From positions 1 through 37,437 of the forward strand of contig NZ_JTHF01000022.1 in assembly GCF_001043895.1 (NCBI RefSeq): 37,437 nt of DNA, written 5' to 3'. Origin of the DNA: Methylobacterium indicum (GTDB lineage: Bacteria; Pseudomonadota; Alphaproteobacteria; Rhizobiales; Beijerinckiaceae). Position numbers and translations under genes: made by a program. Positions 1 to 8,847 of this stretch are shown here, one piece after another. How positions within the stretch are numbered: position 1 is the stretch's first letter; each line of letters starts with the position of its first letter. Below the pieces are notes generated by a model that was given only the letters and a program-made list of their open reading frames with translations, was not told the origin of the DNA and did no database searches.

Positions 1-3000
1 CCCTCCCGCCTGTTCATCCTGCGCCCGGTCGCGACCACGCTCCTGATGCTGGCGATCCTGCTCGTCGGCATGATCTCCTATTTCAACCTGCCGCTCTCGG
101 CGCTGCCCTCGGTCGATTACCCCACGATCCAGGTCCAGACCTTCTATCCCGGCGCCAGCCCCGAGGTGATGACCTCGGCGGTGACGGCGCCGCTGGAGCG
201 GCAGTTCGGCCAGCTCGCCAACCTCAACCAGATGACGTCGCAGTCCTCGGCCGGGGCCTCCGTCATCACGCTCCAGTTCAACCTCGATCTCGGCATCGAC
301 ATCGCCACCCAAGAGGTTCAGGCCGCCATCAACGCCGCCGGCAACCTCCTGCCGGGCGACCTGCCGGCCCCGCCGGTCTACGCCAAGGTGAACCCCGCCG
401 ACGCGCCGATCCTGACGCTCGCGCTCACCTCCAGGACCCTGGCGCTGACGCAGGTGCGCGACCTCGCCGAGACGCGGCTGGCGCAGAAGATCAGCCAGGT
501 CTCGGGCGTCGGCCTCGTCTCGATGGCGGGCGGGCAGCGGCCGGCGGTGCGGGTGCGGTTCAACGCCTCGGCGCTGGCGGCCTACGGCCTCAACATCGAC
601 GACCTGCGCACCACCATCAACAACCTCAACGTCAACACCCCGAAGGGCTCGATCGACGGGCCGACCCAGTCCTTCACCATCAACGCCAACGACCAGATCC
701 GCGATCCCGGCGCCTATCGCGATGCGGTGATCGCCTATCGCAACGGCGCGCCGGTGCGGCTCTCGGCGGTGGCCGAGGTGGTGGAGGGGGCTGAGAACAC
801 CCAGCTCGGCGCCTGGATGGACACCACGCCCGCGGTGATCCTCAACATCCAGCGCCAGCCCGGCGCCAACGTCATCGCGGTGGTCGACCGGATCAAGGCG
901 CTGCTGCCCCAGCTCCAGGCGACCCTGCCGGCCGCGATCCAGGTCACCCCGCTCACCGACCGCACGGTGACGATCCGGGCCTCGGTCGAGGACGTGCAGT
1001 TCGAACTCCTGCTGGCCATCGCCCTGGTGGTGCTGGTGATCTTCCTGTTCCTGCGCTCGCTGCCCGCCACCCTGATCCCGAGCCTGTCGGTGCCGCTCTC
1101 GCTCGTCGGCGCGCTGTCGGTGATGGACCTGTGGGGCTTCTCCCTCGACAACCTGTCGCTGATGGCGCTCACCATCGCGACCGGCTTCGTGGTAGACGAC
1201 GCGATCGTCGTCATCGAGAACATCGCCCGCCACGTCGAGGAGGGCGACAGCCCGATGGAGGCGGCCCTCAAGGGCTCGCGCGAGATCGGCTTCACCATCA
1301 TCTCGCTCACCGTCTCGCTGCTGGCAGTCCTGATCCCGCTGCTGTTCATGGGCGAGGTGGTGGGGCGCCTGTTTCACGAATTCGCCATCACGCTCGCCGC
1401 CACCATCGTGATCTCGGGAATCGTCTCGCTGACCCTCGTGCCGATGTTGTGCGCGCGGCTGCTCCGCCACGAGGCCCCCCAGGCCCGCGCCGCCGGGCGG
1501 ATCTCCAATGCCGGGCGCCGGCTGATGGAGGGCGGCATCGCCTTCTACGGCCGGACCTTGCGGGGCGTCCTCGCCCATCAATGGCTGACGCTGCTGGTCG
1601 CGATCGGCACCCTCGTGCTGACCATCTACATGTACGTCGTGATCCCCAAGGGCTTCTTCCCGGTCCAGGATACCGGACTGATCCAGGGCATCACCCAGGC
1701 CGACCAGACCGTCTCGTACAGCGCCATGGCCGAGCGCCAGCAGCGCCTGGCGGAAGCGATCCTCAAGGACCCGGACGTGGTCAGCCTGTCGTCGTTCATC
1801 GGCGTCGACGGGCAGAACGTGACGCTCAATTCCGGCCGCTTCCTCATCAACCTGCGCCCGCGGGAGGAGCGGGCGGAGAATGCGGGCGCGATCATCCGGC
1901 GGATCAATGCCCGGGTGGCCGACGTGCCGGGCATCGCCTTGTTCATGCAGCCGGTCCAGGACCTCACCATCGACACGGCGGTGAGCGCCACCCAGTACCA
2001 GTTCATCCTGGAGAACCCGGACCCGGCCGCCTTCGACACCTGGGTCCCGCGCCTCGTCGATCGCCTCAAGGCCATCCCCGACCTCGCCGACGTGGCGAGC
2101 GACCGGCAGGCGAGCGGCTTGGCGGCCTACATCACCATCGACCGCGCGACGGCGGGCCGCTACGGCATCACCCCGGCTTCCGTGGACAACGCGCTCTACG
2201 ACGCCTTCGGCCAGCGCATCATCTCGACGATCTTCACCCAGTCGAACCAGTACCGGGTGATCCTGGAGGCCGATCCGGCGCTGCACCGGACGCTGGATTC
2301 GCTCCAGCGGATCTACCTGCCGTCCTCCACGGCCTCGAACGGCCAGGTGCCGCTCACCGCCATCGCCCAGGTGAGCGAGCGCCGCGCGCCGCTCCTCATC
2401 AGCCATCTCGGCCAGTTCCCGGCGACCACGATCTCGTTCAACCTCGCGCCCGGCGCCTCGCTGGGGCCGGCGGTGGCGGCGATCAAGGCGGCGGAGCGGG
2501 AGATGGGCATGCCCGACAGCTTCCGGCTGATCTTCCAGGGCTCGGCGCTGGCCTTCCAGGCCTCCCTCGACAACACCCTCTTTCTGGTCCTCGCCGCGAT
2601 CGTCACGGTCTACATCGTGCTGGGCGTGCTCTACGAGAGCTTCGTCCACCCGATCACGATCCTGTCGACCCTGCCCTCGGCCGGCATCGGGGCGCTGGCC
2701 GGGCTGATGCTGTTCAACCACGACCTCGACATCATCGGCATCATCGGCATCGTTCTCCTGATCGGCATCGTGAAGAAGAACGCCATCATGATGATCGACT
2801 TCGCGCTCCAGGCCGAGCGCGAGGAGGGGATGACTCCGCGGGACGCGATCTACGAGGCCTGCATCCTGCGCTTCCGCCCGATCCTGATGACGACCTTCGC
2901 GGCACTGTTCGCCGCGATTCCGCTGATCCTCGGGACGGGGACCGGCTCGGAGCTGCGCCAGCCGCTGGGCCTCTCGATCGCCGGCGGGCTGATCGTGAGC

Positions 3001-3114
3001 CAGATCCTGACGCTCTACACGACACCCGTGATCTACCTCGCCTTCGACCGGCTGGGGCGGCGCCTCTCCGGACGACGCGATAGCGGGCTGGCGCCCGGGG
3101 AGGCGGTGCCGTGA
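1..3114 (+). CDS. RND multidrug efflux permease, MdtB-like (5' end outside window)
   Basis: Inner-membrane proton-driven pump subunit of a tripartite RND efflux system (HAE1 family). The frame is open from base 1 and reads [15 protein letters not shown] before the first internal Met at 46, which is the normal N-terminus of this family, so only a few residues are missing and the true start lies upstream of the window. The transmembrane proton-relay aspartate pair is visible in [11 protein letters not shown] (about 1190-1222), and the relay lysine in [12 protein letters not shown] (about 2767-2805). Length (about 1037 visible residues) is normal. The adjacent second permease and outer-membrane channel point to an MdtBC-like arrangement in which two RND proteins may co-assemble. 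The periplasmic adaptor is not in the window and is presumably just upstream. Substrate cannot be told from sequence. Confidence 0.95.
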   Translation, partial: PSRLFILRPVATTLLMLAILLVGMISYFNLPLSALPSVDYPTIQVQTFYPGASPEVMTSAVTAPLERQFGQLANLNQMTSQSSAGASVITLQFNLDLGIDIATQEVQAAINAAGNLLPGDLPAPPVYAKVNPADAPILTLALTSRTLALTQVRDLAETRLAQKISQVSGVGLVSMAGGQRPAVRVRFNASALAAYGLNIDDLRTTINNLNVNTPKGSIDGPTQSFTINANDQIRDPGAYRDAVIAYRNGAPVRLSAVAEVVEGAENTQLGAWMDTTPAVILNIQRQPGANVIAVVDRIKALLPQLQATLPAAIQVTPLTDRTVTIRASVEDVQFELLLAIALVVLVIFLFLRSLPATLIPSLSVPLSLVGALSVMDLWGFSLDNLSLMALTIATGFVVDDAIVVIENIARHVEEGDSPMEAALKGSREIGFTIISLTVSLLAVLIPLLFMGEVVGRLFHEFAITLAATIVISGIVSLTLVPMLCARLLRHEAPQARAAGRISNAGRRLMEGGIAFYGRTLRGVLAHQWLTLLVAIGTLVLTIYMYVVIPKGFFPVQDTGLIQGITQADQTVSYSAMAERQQRLAEAILKDPDVVSLSSFIGVDGQNVTLNSGRFLINLRPREERAENAGAIIRRINARVADVPGIALFMQPVQDLTIDTAVSATQYQFILENPDPAAFDTWVPRLVDRLKAIPDLADVASDRQASGLAAYITIDRATAGRYGITPASVDNALYDAFGQRIISTIFTQSNQYRVILEADPALHRTLDSLQRIYLPSSTASNGQVPLTAIAQVSERRAPLLISHLGQFPATTISFNLAPGASLGPAVAAIKAAEREMGMPDSFRLIFQGSALAFQASLDNTLFLVLAAIVTVYIVLGVLYESFVHPITILSTLPSAGIGALAGLMLFNHDLDIIGIIGIVLLIGIVKKNAIMMIDFALQAEREEGMTPRDAIYEACILRFRPILMTTFAALFAAIPLILGTGTGSELRQPLGLSIAGGLIVSQILTLYTTPVIYLAFDRLGRRLSGRRDSGLAPGEAVP

Positions 3115-3160
3115 GGGAAGCGACGGCCGAACAAATTTCCACTTTCGGTCGCGCGCATCC

Positions 3161-3352
3161 CCTCTCCCCGCGGGCGGGGAGAGGGCTGCTGACCCCTTGT
3201 CGGGTCAGCAGCGAGGCGGTAGCCGAAGGTGAGGGGGTGTCTCCGGATGAGACTCTTCCGGCACCACCCCCTCACCCTCGCTCCGGCTTCGCCTGCGCTC
3301 ACTTCACCCCCGACGAGGGGGGTGAAGTCCTCTCCCCGCCCGCGGGGAGAGG
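3161..3352. repeat. 193-bp-class inverted-repeat element, copy A
   Basis: Fills most of the gap between the two RND genes. It is bounded by 24-nt arms (3161-3184 and 3329-3352) that are exact reverse complements of each other; each arm is itself a hairpin (CCTCTCCCC with GGGGAGAGG). Inside each arm sits a hairpin with an 11-bp stem and 6-nt loop: left 3185-3212 (stem GCTGCTGACCC, loop CTTGTC) and right 3301-3328 (stem ACTTCACCCCC, loop GACGAG). A further 12-bp inverted repeat (GGTGAGGGGGTG) lies at the centre. Related copies occur at 6767-6959 and 8546-8738. The element contains no plausible gene. Confidence 0.95.
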
Positions 3353-3385
3353 GGAAAACCTGCGTCGAGCCCCCGGGGCCCGCCC

Positions 3386-6300
3386 GTGAACCTCTCCGCC
3401 CCCTTCATCCTGCGCCCGGTCGCCACCACGCTCCTCACGCTGGGCGTGCTGCTCGCCGGGCTGTTCGCCTTCGTGCGGCTGCCGGTGGCGCCGCTGCCGC
3501 AGATCGATTTTCCGACCATCCTGGTCCAGGCGCAGATGCCCGGTGCCAGCCCCGACACCATGGCGACCACCGTGGCCGCGCCGCTCGAACGGCGGCTCGG
3601 CCAGATCGCCGATGTCGACCAGATGACCTCGACGAGTTCCGTCGGGCAGACCCGGATCGTGCTGCAATTCGGGCTCGACCGCGACATCAACGGCGCCGCC
3701 CGCGATGTGCAGGCGGCGATCAACGCCGCGCGGGCCGACTTGCCCACCGCGCTCCGCACCAACCCCACTTACCGCAAGTTCAACCCGGCCGACGCGCCGA
3801 TCCTGATCCTCGGCCTGACCTCGAAGACGCTGAGCCCCGGCGCGCTCTACGATTCCGCCGCGACGGTGCTCGCCCAGAAGCTGTCGCAGCTCGAAGGGAT
3901 CGGCAACGTCGATATCGGCGGCTCGTCGCTGCCGGCGGTGCGGGTCGAGCTCGATCCGAACGCCCTGTTCCATTACGGCATCGGGCTCGAGGGCATCCGC
4001 GCGGCGCTCGCCAGCGCCAACGCCAACTCGCCGAAAGGCGCGATCGAGGCCGGCGAGCGGCGCTACCAGCTCTACGCCAACGACCAGGGCCGCAAGGCCG
4101 CCGACTACCAGGACATCGTGGTGGCCTACCGCAACGGGGCCGGCGTGCGCCTGCGCGACGTCGGCCAGGTGGTCGACGGCGTCGAGGACCGGCGCAACCT
4201 CGGCCTCGTCAACGGCCAGCGCGGCGTGCTCCTGATCGTCTACAAGCAGCCCGGCGGCAACGTGGTCGAGACGATCGACCGGCTCAAGGAAGCGCTGCCG
4301 CAACTGAAGGCGGCGCTCCCGGGCGATACCGAACTGATCGTCACCGGCGACCGCTCGCTCACCATCCGGGCTTCCTTGGCGGAGGCCGAGCGCACGCTGA
4401 TCATCTCGGTCGGCCTCGTGATCCTGGTGGTGTTCGGCTTCCTGCGCTCGGCGCGCGCGACGCTGATCCCGGCGGTGGCCGTGCCGATCTCGCTGGTGGG
4501 CACCTTCGCCGCCATGTGGCTGTGCAGCTACAGCCTCGACAACATCTCGCTGATGGCGCTGATCATCGCGGCGGGCTTCGTCGTCGACGACGCGATCGTG
4601 GTGCTGGAAAATATCCAGCGCCACATCGAGGACGGGCGCTCCCGGATCGAGGCGGCGTTGCTCGGCGCCCGCGAGGTTGGGTTCACGGTCCTGTCGATGA
4701 GCCTGTCGCTGATCGCGGTGTTCCTGCCGATCCTGCTGGCAGGCGGCATCATCGGGCGGTTCTTCCAGGAATTCGCCGTCGTCCTGTCCCTGGCGATCCT
4801 GATCTCGCTGGTCGTCTCGCTCACCACCACGCCGATGATGTGCGCCCGCTTCCTCAAACCCGAGATGCACGGCGCCCGGCCGGGCCCGGTGGCGCGGGTG
4901 CTGGAGGGCGCCTTCGCGGGCCTCCTGTCGGGCTACCGCGTCACCCTCGACTGGGCTTTGCGCCACGGCGTGACCGTGATGCTGGTGCTGCTCGCCGCGG
5001 TCGTCCTCAACGTCTATCTCTACGTGATCGTGCCGAAGGGGTTCTTTCCCCAGCAGGATACCGGCCAGATGATCGGCGGCATCCAGGCCGACCAGCGCAT
5101 CTCGTTCCAGGCGATGAGCGCCAAGCTCCGGCGCGCCACCGCCATCGTCCAGGCCGATCCGGCGGTGGAGAGCGTCGTCGGCTTCACCGGCGGGCGCGGC
5201 ACCAACTCGGCCAACGTGTTCGTCGGCCTCAAACCCCTCGGCCAGCGCGACCCGATCAGCGACGTGATGACCCGCCTGCGGCCGAAGCTCGCCGCGATTC
5301 CCGGCGCCCGGCTCTACCTGTTTCCGCGCCAGGACTTTTCCGTCGGCGGGCGCCAGAGCTTCTCGCAGTACCAGTACACGCTGCAAGGCGACACCAGCGA
5401 GGAACTCTACACCTGGACCCCGAAACTGCTGGAAGCCTTGCAGAAGGACCCGACCTTCACCGACGTGACCTCGGACCAGCAGCAGGGCGGCCTGGAGACG
5501 CGCCTCGTCATCGACCGGCCGACCGCCTTCCGCTACGGCCTGACCCCGGACCAGATCGACAACACCCTCTACGACGCCTTCGGCCAGCGCCAGGTCTCGA
5601 CGATCTACAACCCGCTGAACCAGTACCACGTCGTGATGGAAATCGCGCCGCGCTACCTCGACAATCCCGAGACGCTGAAGATGATCTACGTCTCGACCTC
5701 GGGCGCGCGGGCCCGCGGCTCGGCCACCACCAACGCGGTCGCCGGCACTGTCGCCAGCGCCGCCACGGCGAGCACGGACGCGACCAGCGCCGCCGCGGTG
5801 GCGACCGATTCGGCCCGCAACGCCGCCACCAACGCCATCGCGTCGTCCGGCCGCTCCAGCGCCTCGTCGAGCGCGGCCGTCAGCAGCGCCAAGGAGACGA
5901 TGGTACCGCTCTCGGCCTTCGCGAGCTTCGACACCGGCTCGACCCCGGTCCAGGTCAGCCACCAGGGGCTGTTCGTCGCCACCACGCTGTCGTTCAATCT
6001 GGCTCCCGGCAAGAGCCTGAGCGACGCCACCGCGGCGATCGACGCCCACATGCGCGACCTGCGGATGCCCGCCACCATCCACGGCGAGTTCGCCGGTGCG
6101 GCCAAGAGCTTCCAGTCCTCGTCCTCGCGCCAGCCGCTGCTGATCCTGGCGGCCCTGCTCGCGGTCTACGCGGTGCTCGGCATCCTGTACGAGAGCTGGG
6201 TCCACCCGCTCACCATCCTGTCCACCCTGCCCTCGGCGGGGATCGGGGCGATCCTCGCCCTGATGCTGGCGGGCGAGGAGTTCGGGGTGATCGCGCTCAT

Positions 6301-6667
6301 CGCCGTGATCCTGCTCATCGGCATCGTGAAGAAGAACGCCATCATGATGATCGACTTCGCGCTCGACGCCGAGCGCACGCGGTCCCTGAGCCCGCGGGAG
6401 TCGATCCGCGAAGCCTGCCTCTTGCGCTTCCGCCCGATCATGATGACAACCCTGGCCGCGCTGCTCGGCGCGCTGCCGCTGATCTTCGACGGCGGCGAGG
6501 GCTCGGAGCTGCGCCGTCCCCTCGGCATCGCCATCGTGGGCGGCCTGATCGTGAGCCAGATCCTGACCCTCTACACCACCCCCGTCGTCTACCTGTACCT
6601 CGACCGGTTCCGGCTCTGGGTCGGCCGCCGCCGGGGCTCCGCCACGCGGGCGCTGCCGGCCGAATGA
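3386..6667 (+). CDS. RND multidrug efflux permease, MdtC-like, with Ala/Ser/Thr-rich insertion
   Basis: Second inner-membrane RND pump subunit of the same operon, paralogous to the first (shared [11 protein letters not shown] start, proton-relay D401/D402 in [11 protein letters not shown], and [12 protein letters not shown] near the C-terminus). It begins at a GTG at 3386 directly after repeat copy A; no strong Shine-Dalgarno is visible, so its translation may depend on upstream structure. At 1093 residues it is longer than usual. The extra length is a roughly 60-residue low-complexity stretch at about 772-835, made of Ala, Ser, Thr and Asp, between the YVSTS and MVPLSAF segments of the second periplasmic domain; the paralog has only about ten residues there. 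No frameshift is seen, so the insertion is in frame and the protein is probably functional. The two permeases probably work together, by analogy with MdtB and MdtC. Confidence 0.95.
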   Translation: MNLSAPFILRPVATTLLTLGVLLAGLFAFVRLPVAPLPQIDFPTILVQAQMPGASPDTMATTVAAPLERRLGQIADVDQMTSTSSVGQTRIVLQFGLDRDINGAARDVQAAINAARADLPTALRTNPTYRKFNPADAPILILGLTSKTLSPGALYDSAATVLAQKLSQLEGIGNVDIGGSSLPAVRVELDPNALFHYGIGLEGIRAALASANANSPKGAIEAGERRYQLYANDQGRKAADYQDIVVAYRNGAGVRLRDVGQVVDGVEDRRNLGLVNGQRGVLLIVYKQPGGNVVETIDRLKEALPQLKAALPGDTELIVTGDRSLTIRASLAEAERTLIISVGLVILVVFGFLRSARATLIPAVAVPISLVGTFAAMWLCSYSLDNISLMALIIAAGFVVDDAIVVLENIQRHIEDGRSRIEAALLGAREVGFTVLSMSLSLIAVFLPILLAGGIIGRFFQEFAVVLSLAILISLVVSLTTTPMMCARFLKPEMHGARPGPVARVLEGAFAGLLSGYRVTLDWALRHGVTVMLVLLAAVVLNVYLYVIVPKGFFPQQDTGQMIGGIQADQRISFQAMSAKLRRATAIVQADPAVESVVGFTGGRGTNSANVFVGLKPLGQRDPISDVMTRLRPKLAAIPGARLYLFPRQDFSVGGRQSFSQYQYTLQGDTSEELYTWTPKLLEALQKDPTFTDVTSDQQQGGLETRLVIDRPTAFRYGLTPDQIDNTLYDAFGQRQVSTIYNPLNQYHVVMEIAPRYLDNPETLKMIYVSTSGARARGSATTNAVAGTVASAATASTDATSAAAVATDSARNAATNAIASSGRSSASSSAAVSSAKETMVPLSAFASFDTGSTPVQVSHQGLFVATTLSFNLAPGKSLSDATAAIDAHMRDLRMPATIHGEFAGAAKSFQSSSSRQPLLILAALLAVYAVLGILYESWVHPLTILSTLPSAGIGAILALMLAGEEFGVIALIAVILLIGIVKKNAIMMIDFALDAERTRSLSPRESIREACLLRFRPIMMTTLAALLGALPLIFDGGEGSELRRPLGIAIVGGLIVSQILTLYTTPVVYLYLDRFRLWVGRRRGSATRALPAE

Positions 6668-7014
6668 CCTTCTCCACCGATTTCATTGCCCAGATCGATG
6701 CCGCCTCGCCGAACCCGCCCCCCTCTGCGGGGGAGTGTCCGGGGAACGGAAACGGCGCGGGTTTCCCCTCTCCCCGCGGGCGGGGAGAGGCCTTCACCCC
6801 CCTTGTCGGGGGTGAAGGAAGCCCGCAGGGCGAGGGTGAGGGGGTATTTCCGGAGGAGTCTCACTGGTCGAGACCCCCTCACCCTCGCTCCGGCTACGCC
6901 TGCGCTCACTTCATCGACGACAAGGTCGATGAAGTCCTCTCCCCGCCCGCGGGGAGAGGAGATTTCTTGCGCTATACTTTTTTTCAAACAGCCCTTCGCA
7001 GAGGGGGGAGGGTC
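6668..7014 (+). other. Gap between RND permease and outer-membrane channel genes
   Basis: This 347-base gap has no gene. Bases 6767-6959 are repeat copy B. Immediately after it comes an AT-rich stretch with TATACT at 6973-6978, a good -10 hexamer but without a convincing -35, followed by a purine-rich GAGGGGGGAGG at about 7001-7011 that serves as ribosome binding site for the ATG at 7015. The channel gene could therefore have some expression independent of the permeases. Confidence 0.6.
6767..6959. repeat. 193-bp-class inverted-repeat element, copy B
   Basis: Same build as copy A, with identical 24-nt terminal arms at 6767-6790 and 6936-6959. The left internal hairpin (6791-6818) has stem CCTTCACCCCC and loop CTTGTC. 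The right one (6908-6935) has stem ACTTCATCGAC and loop GACAAG, the reverse complement of the left loop. The central segment again carries the GAGGGTGAGGGGGT and complementary ACCCCCTCACCCTC arms. It lies between two genes of one operon, so it would be transcribed. Confidence 0.95.
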
Positions 7015-8496
7015 ATGGGCGGCGCCTCGCACCTCGCGGCGGGGATCGTCCTTCCCCTGACCCTCGCCGGCTGCCTCGTCGGCCCCGACTATTCCCGCCC
7101 CACCGTCGAGACCCCGCCCGCCTTCAAGGAGGGCGGCGCCCGACCGATGCCGCCGCGCAACTGGCGGCCGATCCGACCCCGGGACGAGATCGACCGCGGC
7201 GACTGGTGGCGGGTCTTTCGCGATCCGACCCTCGACCGGCTGATCCGCCTGATCGACGTCGACAACCAGAACCTGCGCGCCCAGGTCGCCGCCTACCGGC
7301 AGGCCCGCGCCCTGGTGCAGGAGGCCCGCGCCCAGCTATTTCCGACGGCGCTCGGCGCCCCCTCGATCAGCCGCGCCAGCACCGGCGGGGTCGAGCGCAC
7401 GGTCCTGACGCTGCAGGGCTCGGCGACCTGGGAGCCCGACCTGTTCGGCCGCGTCCGCCGCACGATCGAGAGCGACGTCGCCGCCGCCCAGGCCAGCGCC
7501 GCCGACATCGCCTCGGTGCGCCTCGCCTTGCAGACGCAGCTCGCGACCGCCTATTACCAGCTGCGCTACCAGGAATCCTTGCAGCGCCTGCTCGAGCGCA
7601 CCGCCCAGGCCTACCAGCGCTCGCTCGACATCGCGCAGAACCAGTACGCTGCCGGCGTCGCCGCCCGCTCCGACGTCATCACCGCCCAGACCCAGCTCCA
7701 GACCACCCAGGCCAACGCCATCGCGGTCGGGCTGCAACGGGCGAACCTCGAACACGCCATCGCGACCCTGATCGGCCGCCCGCCCTCCGAGGTGTCGCTC
7801 GCCCGCGGCAGCCTGCCGTCGAGCCCGCCCGCCGTGCCGGTCAAGCTGCCCTCCGACCTGCTGGAGCGCCGGCCCGACGTGGCGCTGGCCGAGCGGACCG
7901 TGCAGGCCCAGAGCGCCCAGATCGGCGTGGCGGTCGCGGCGTTCTATCCCACCGTCACCCTGTCGGCGAGCGGCGGCATCGCGGGCGATCCGGCCCGCAC
8001 CTTCTTCTCGGCCGCCAACACGTTCTGGTCGGTGGCGGCCTCCGGCAGCCAGGTGCTGTTCGACGGCGGCGCCCGCACCGCCGCCCTCCAGGCCGTCGAG
8101 GCGGCCTACGACGCGGCGGTCGCCAATTACCGCCAGACCGTGCTCACCGCCTTCCAGCAGGTCGAGAACGGCCTCGCCGGCCAGCGCATCCTCGCCCGCC
8201 AGCAGGGCGCGCAGGACCTCGCGGTGCAATCCTCGCGCCGGGCGGTCGAGATCGCGCTCAACGAGTACCGGGCCGGCACCCAGAACTACACCACCGTCGT
8301 CACCGCCCAGGCGCTGGAACTCAACAACGAGGTCACGGCGCTCCAGGTCCGGCTCAACCGCTTCACCACCGCGGTGTCGCTGATCGGCGCGATCGGCGGC
8401 GGCTGGGACACCCGGAGCCTGCCGTCCGGCGAAGAATTGAAGCAGTTCCAGCCCCTGCCGATCGACAGCGGCCAGGCGCCGCGGGTGGATGAGTGA
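7015..8496 (+). CDS. Outer-membrane efflux lipoprotein, NodT/OprM family
   Basis: Trimeric outer-membrane channel component of the RND pump (outer membrane factor family, TolC-like). The ATG at 7015 is chosen because a GAGGGGGGAGG Shine-Dalgarno lies just upstream and it gives a lipoprotein signal peptide ending LAGC, with Cys20 as the lipidated residue. The +2 residue is Leu, compatible with sorting to the outer membrane. After the signal comes the family N-terminus VGPDYSRPTVETP, then two OEP-type repeats of coiled helices, including the characteristic LLERRPDVALAER and FDGGARTAALQ segments. The length of 493 residues is typical. It is the last gene of the efflux operon. Confidence 0.95.
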   Translation: MGGASHLAAGIVLPLTLAGCLVGPDYSRPTVETPPAFKEGGARPMPPRNWRPIRPRDEIDRGDWWRVFRDPTLDRLIRLIDVDNQNLRAQVAAYRQARALVQEARAQLFPTALGAPSISRASTGGVERTVLTLQGSATWEPDLFGRVRRTIESDVAAAQASAADIASVRLALQTQLATAYYQLRYQESLQRLLERTAQAYQRSLDIAQNQYAAGVAARSDVITAQTQLQTTQANAIAVGLQRANLEHAIATLIGRPPSEVSLARGSLPSSPPAVPVKLPSDLLERRPDVALAERTVQAQSAQIGVAVAAFYPTVTLSASGGIAGDPARTFFSAANTFWSVAASGSQVLFDGGARTAALQAVEAAYDAAVANYRQTVLTAFQQVENGLAGQRILARQQGAQDLAVQSSRRAVEIALNEYRAGTQNYTTVVTAQALELNNEVTALQVRLNRFTTAVSLIGAIGGGWDTRSLPSGEELKQFQPLPIDSGQAPRVDE

Positions 8497-8847
8497 GAGG
8501 GGGTCCGCCCGATCTGTGTCGAGACCAATAAAGCTCGGGTTCTCTCCTCTCCCCGCGGGCGGGGAGAGGCCTTCGCCCCCCTCGTCGGGGGTGAAGGAAG
8601 CCCGAAGGGCGAGGGTGAGGGGGCGTTGCCGGAGGAGCCTCATCCTGAGACACCCCCTCACCCTCGCTTCGGCTGCGCCTCCGCTCACTTCATCGACGAC
8701 AAGGTCGATGAAGTCCTCTCCCCGCCCGCGGGGAGAGGGGTTTCCGGCGATTTACCTTTTCCGGACCGCCCCGCCGCCCCGGTTCCCGCCCGCCCGCGAA
8801 TGCCCTAAACCGGTCCACCGGCGCGACGCCGCCCTACATCCGAGCCG
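8497..8847 (+). other. Gap between efflux operon and ABC ATPase gene
   Basis: A 351-base gap without a gene. Most of it (8546-8738) is repeat copy C. The remaining 109 bases before the ATPase start are C-rich. I see neither a convincing promoter nor a Shine-Dalgarno in them. Confidence 0.6.
8546..8738. repeat. 193-bp-class inverted-repeat element, copy C
   Basis: Third copy, with arms at 8546-8569 and 8715-8738. The left internal hairpin (8570-8597) has stem CCTTCGCCCCC pairing with GGGGGTGAAGG through one G-T wobble, and loop CTCGTC. The right hairpin (8687-8714) is identical to that of copy B. It lies just after the end of the efflux operon. Confidence 0.95.

Noticed and set aside
3299..6205. 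A 968-codon antisense frame over the RND permease
   Set aside because: Composition is typical of an antisense shadow, and the opposite strand holds the conserved permease.
3229..7014. An open frame running from the first repeat through the second RND gene into the channel gene
   Set aside because: Only the part from 7015 on encodes a recognisable protein. The rest is an out-of-frame reading of the RND gene and repeats, rich in Arg/Ala/Pro/Gly.
3115..8847. CRISPR array or insertion sequences in the repeat-rich gaps
   Set aside because: The repeats are three dispersed 193-bp inverted elements, not short direct repeats with spacers. No transposase frame is present in them.
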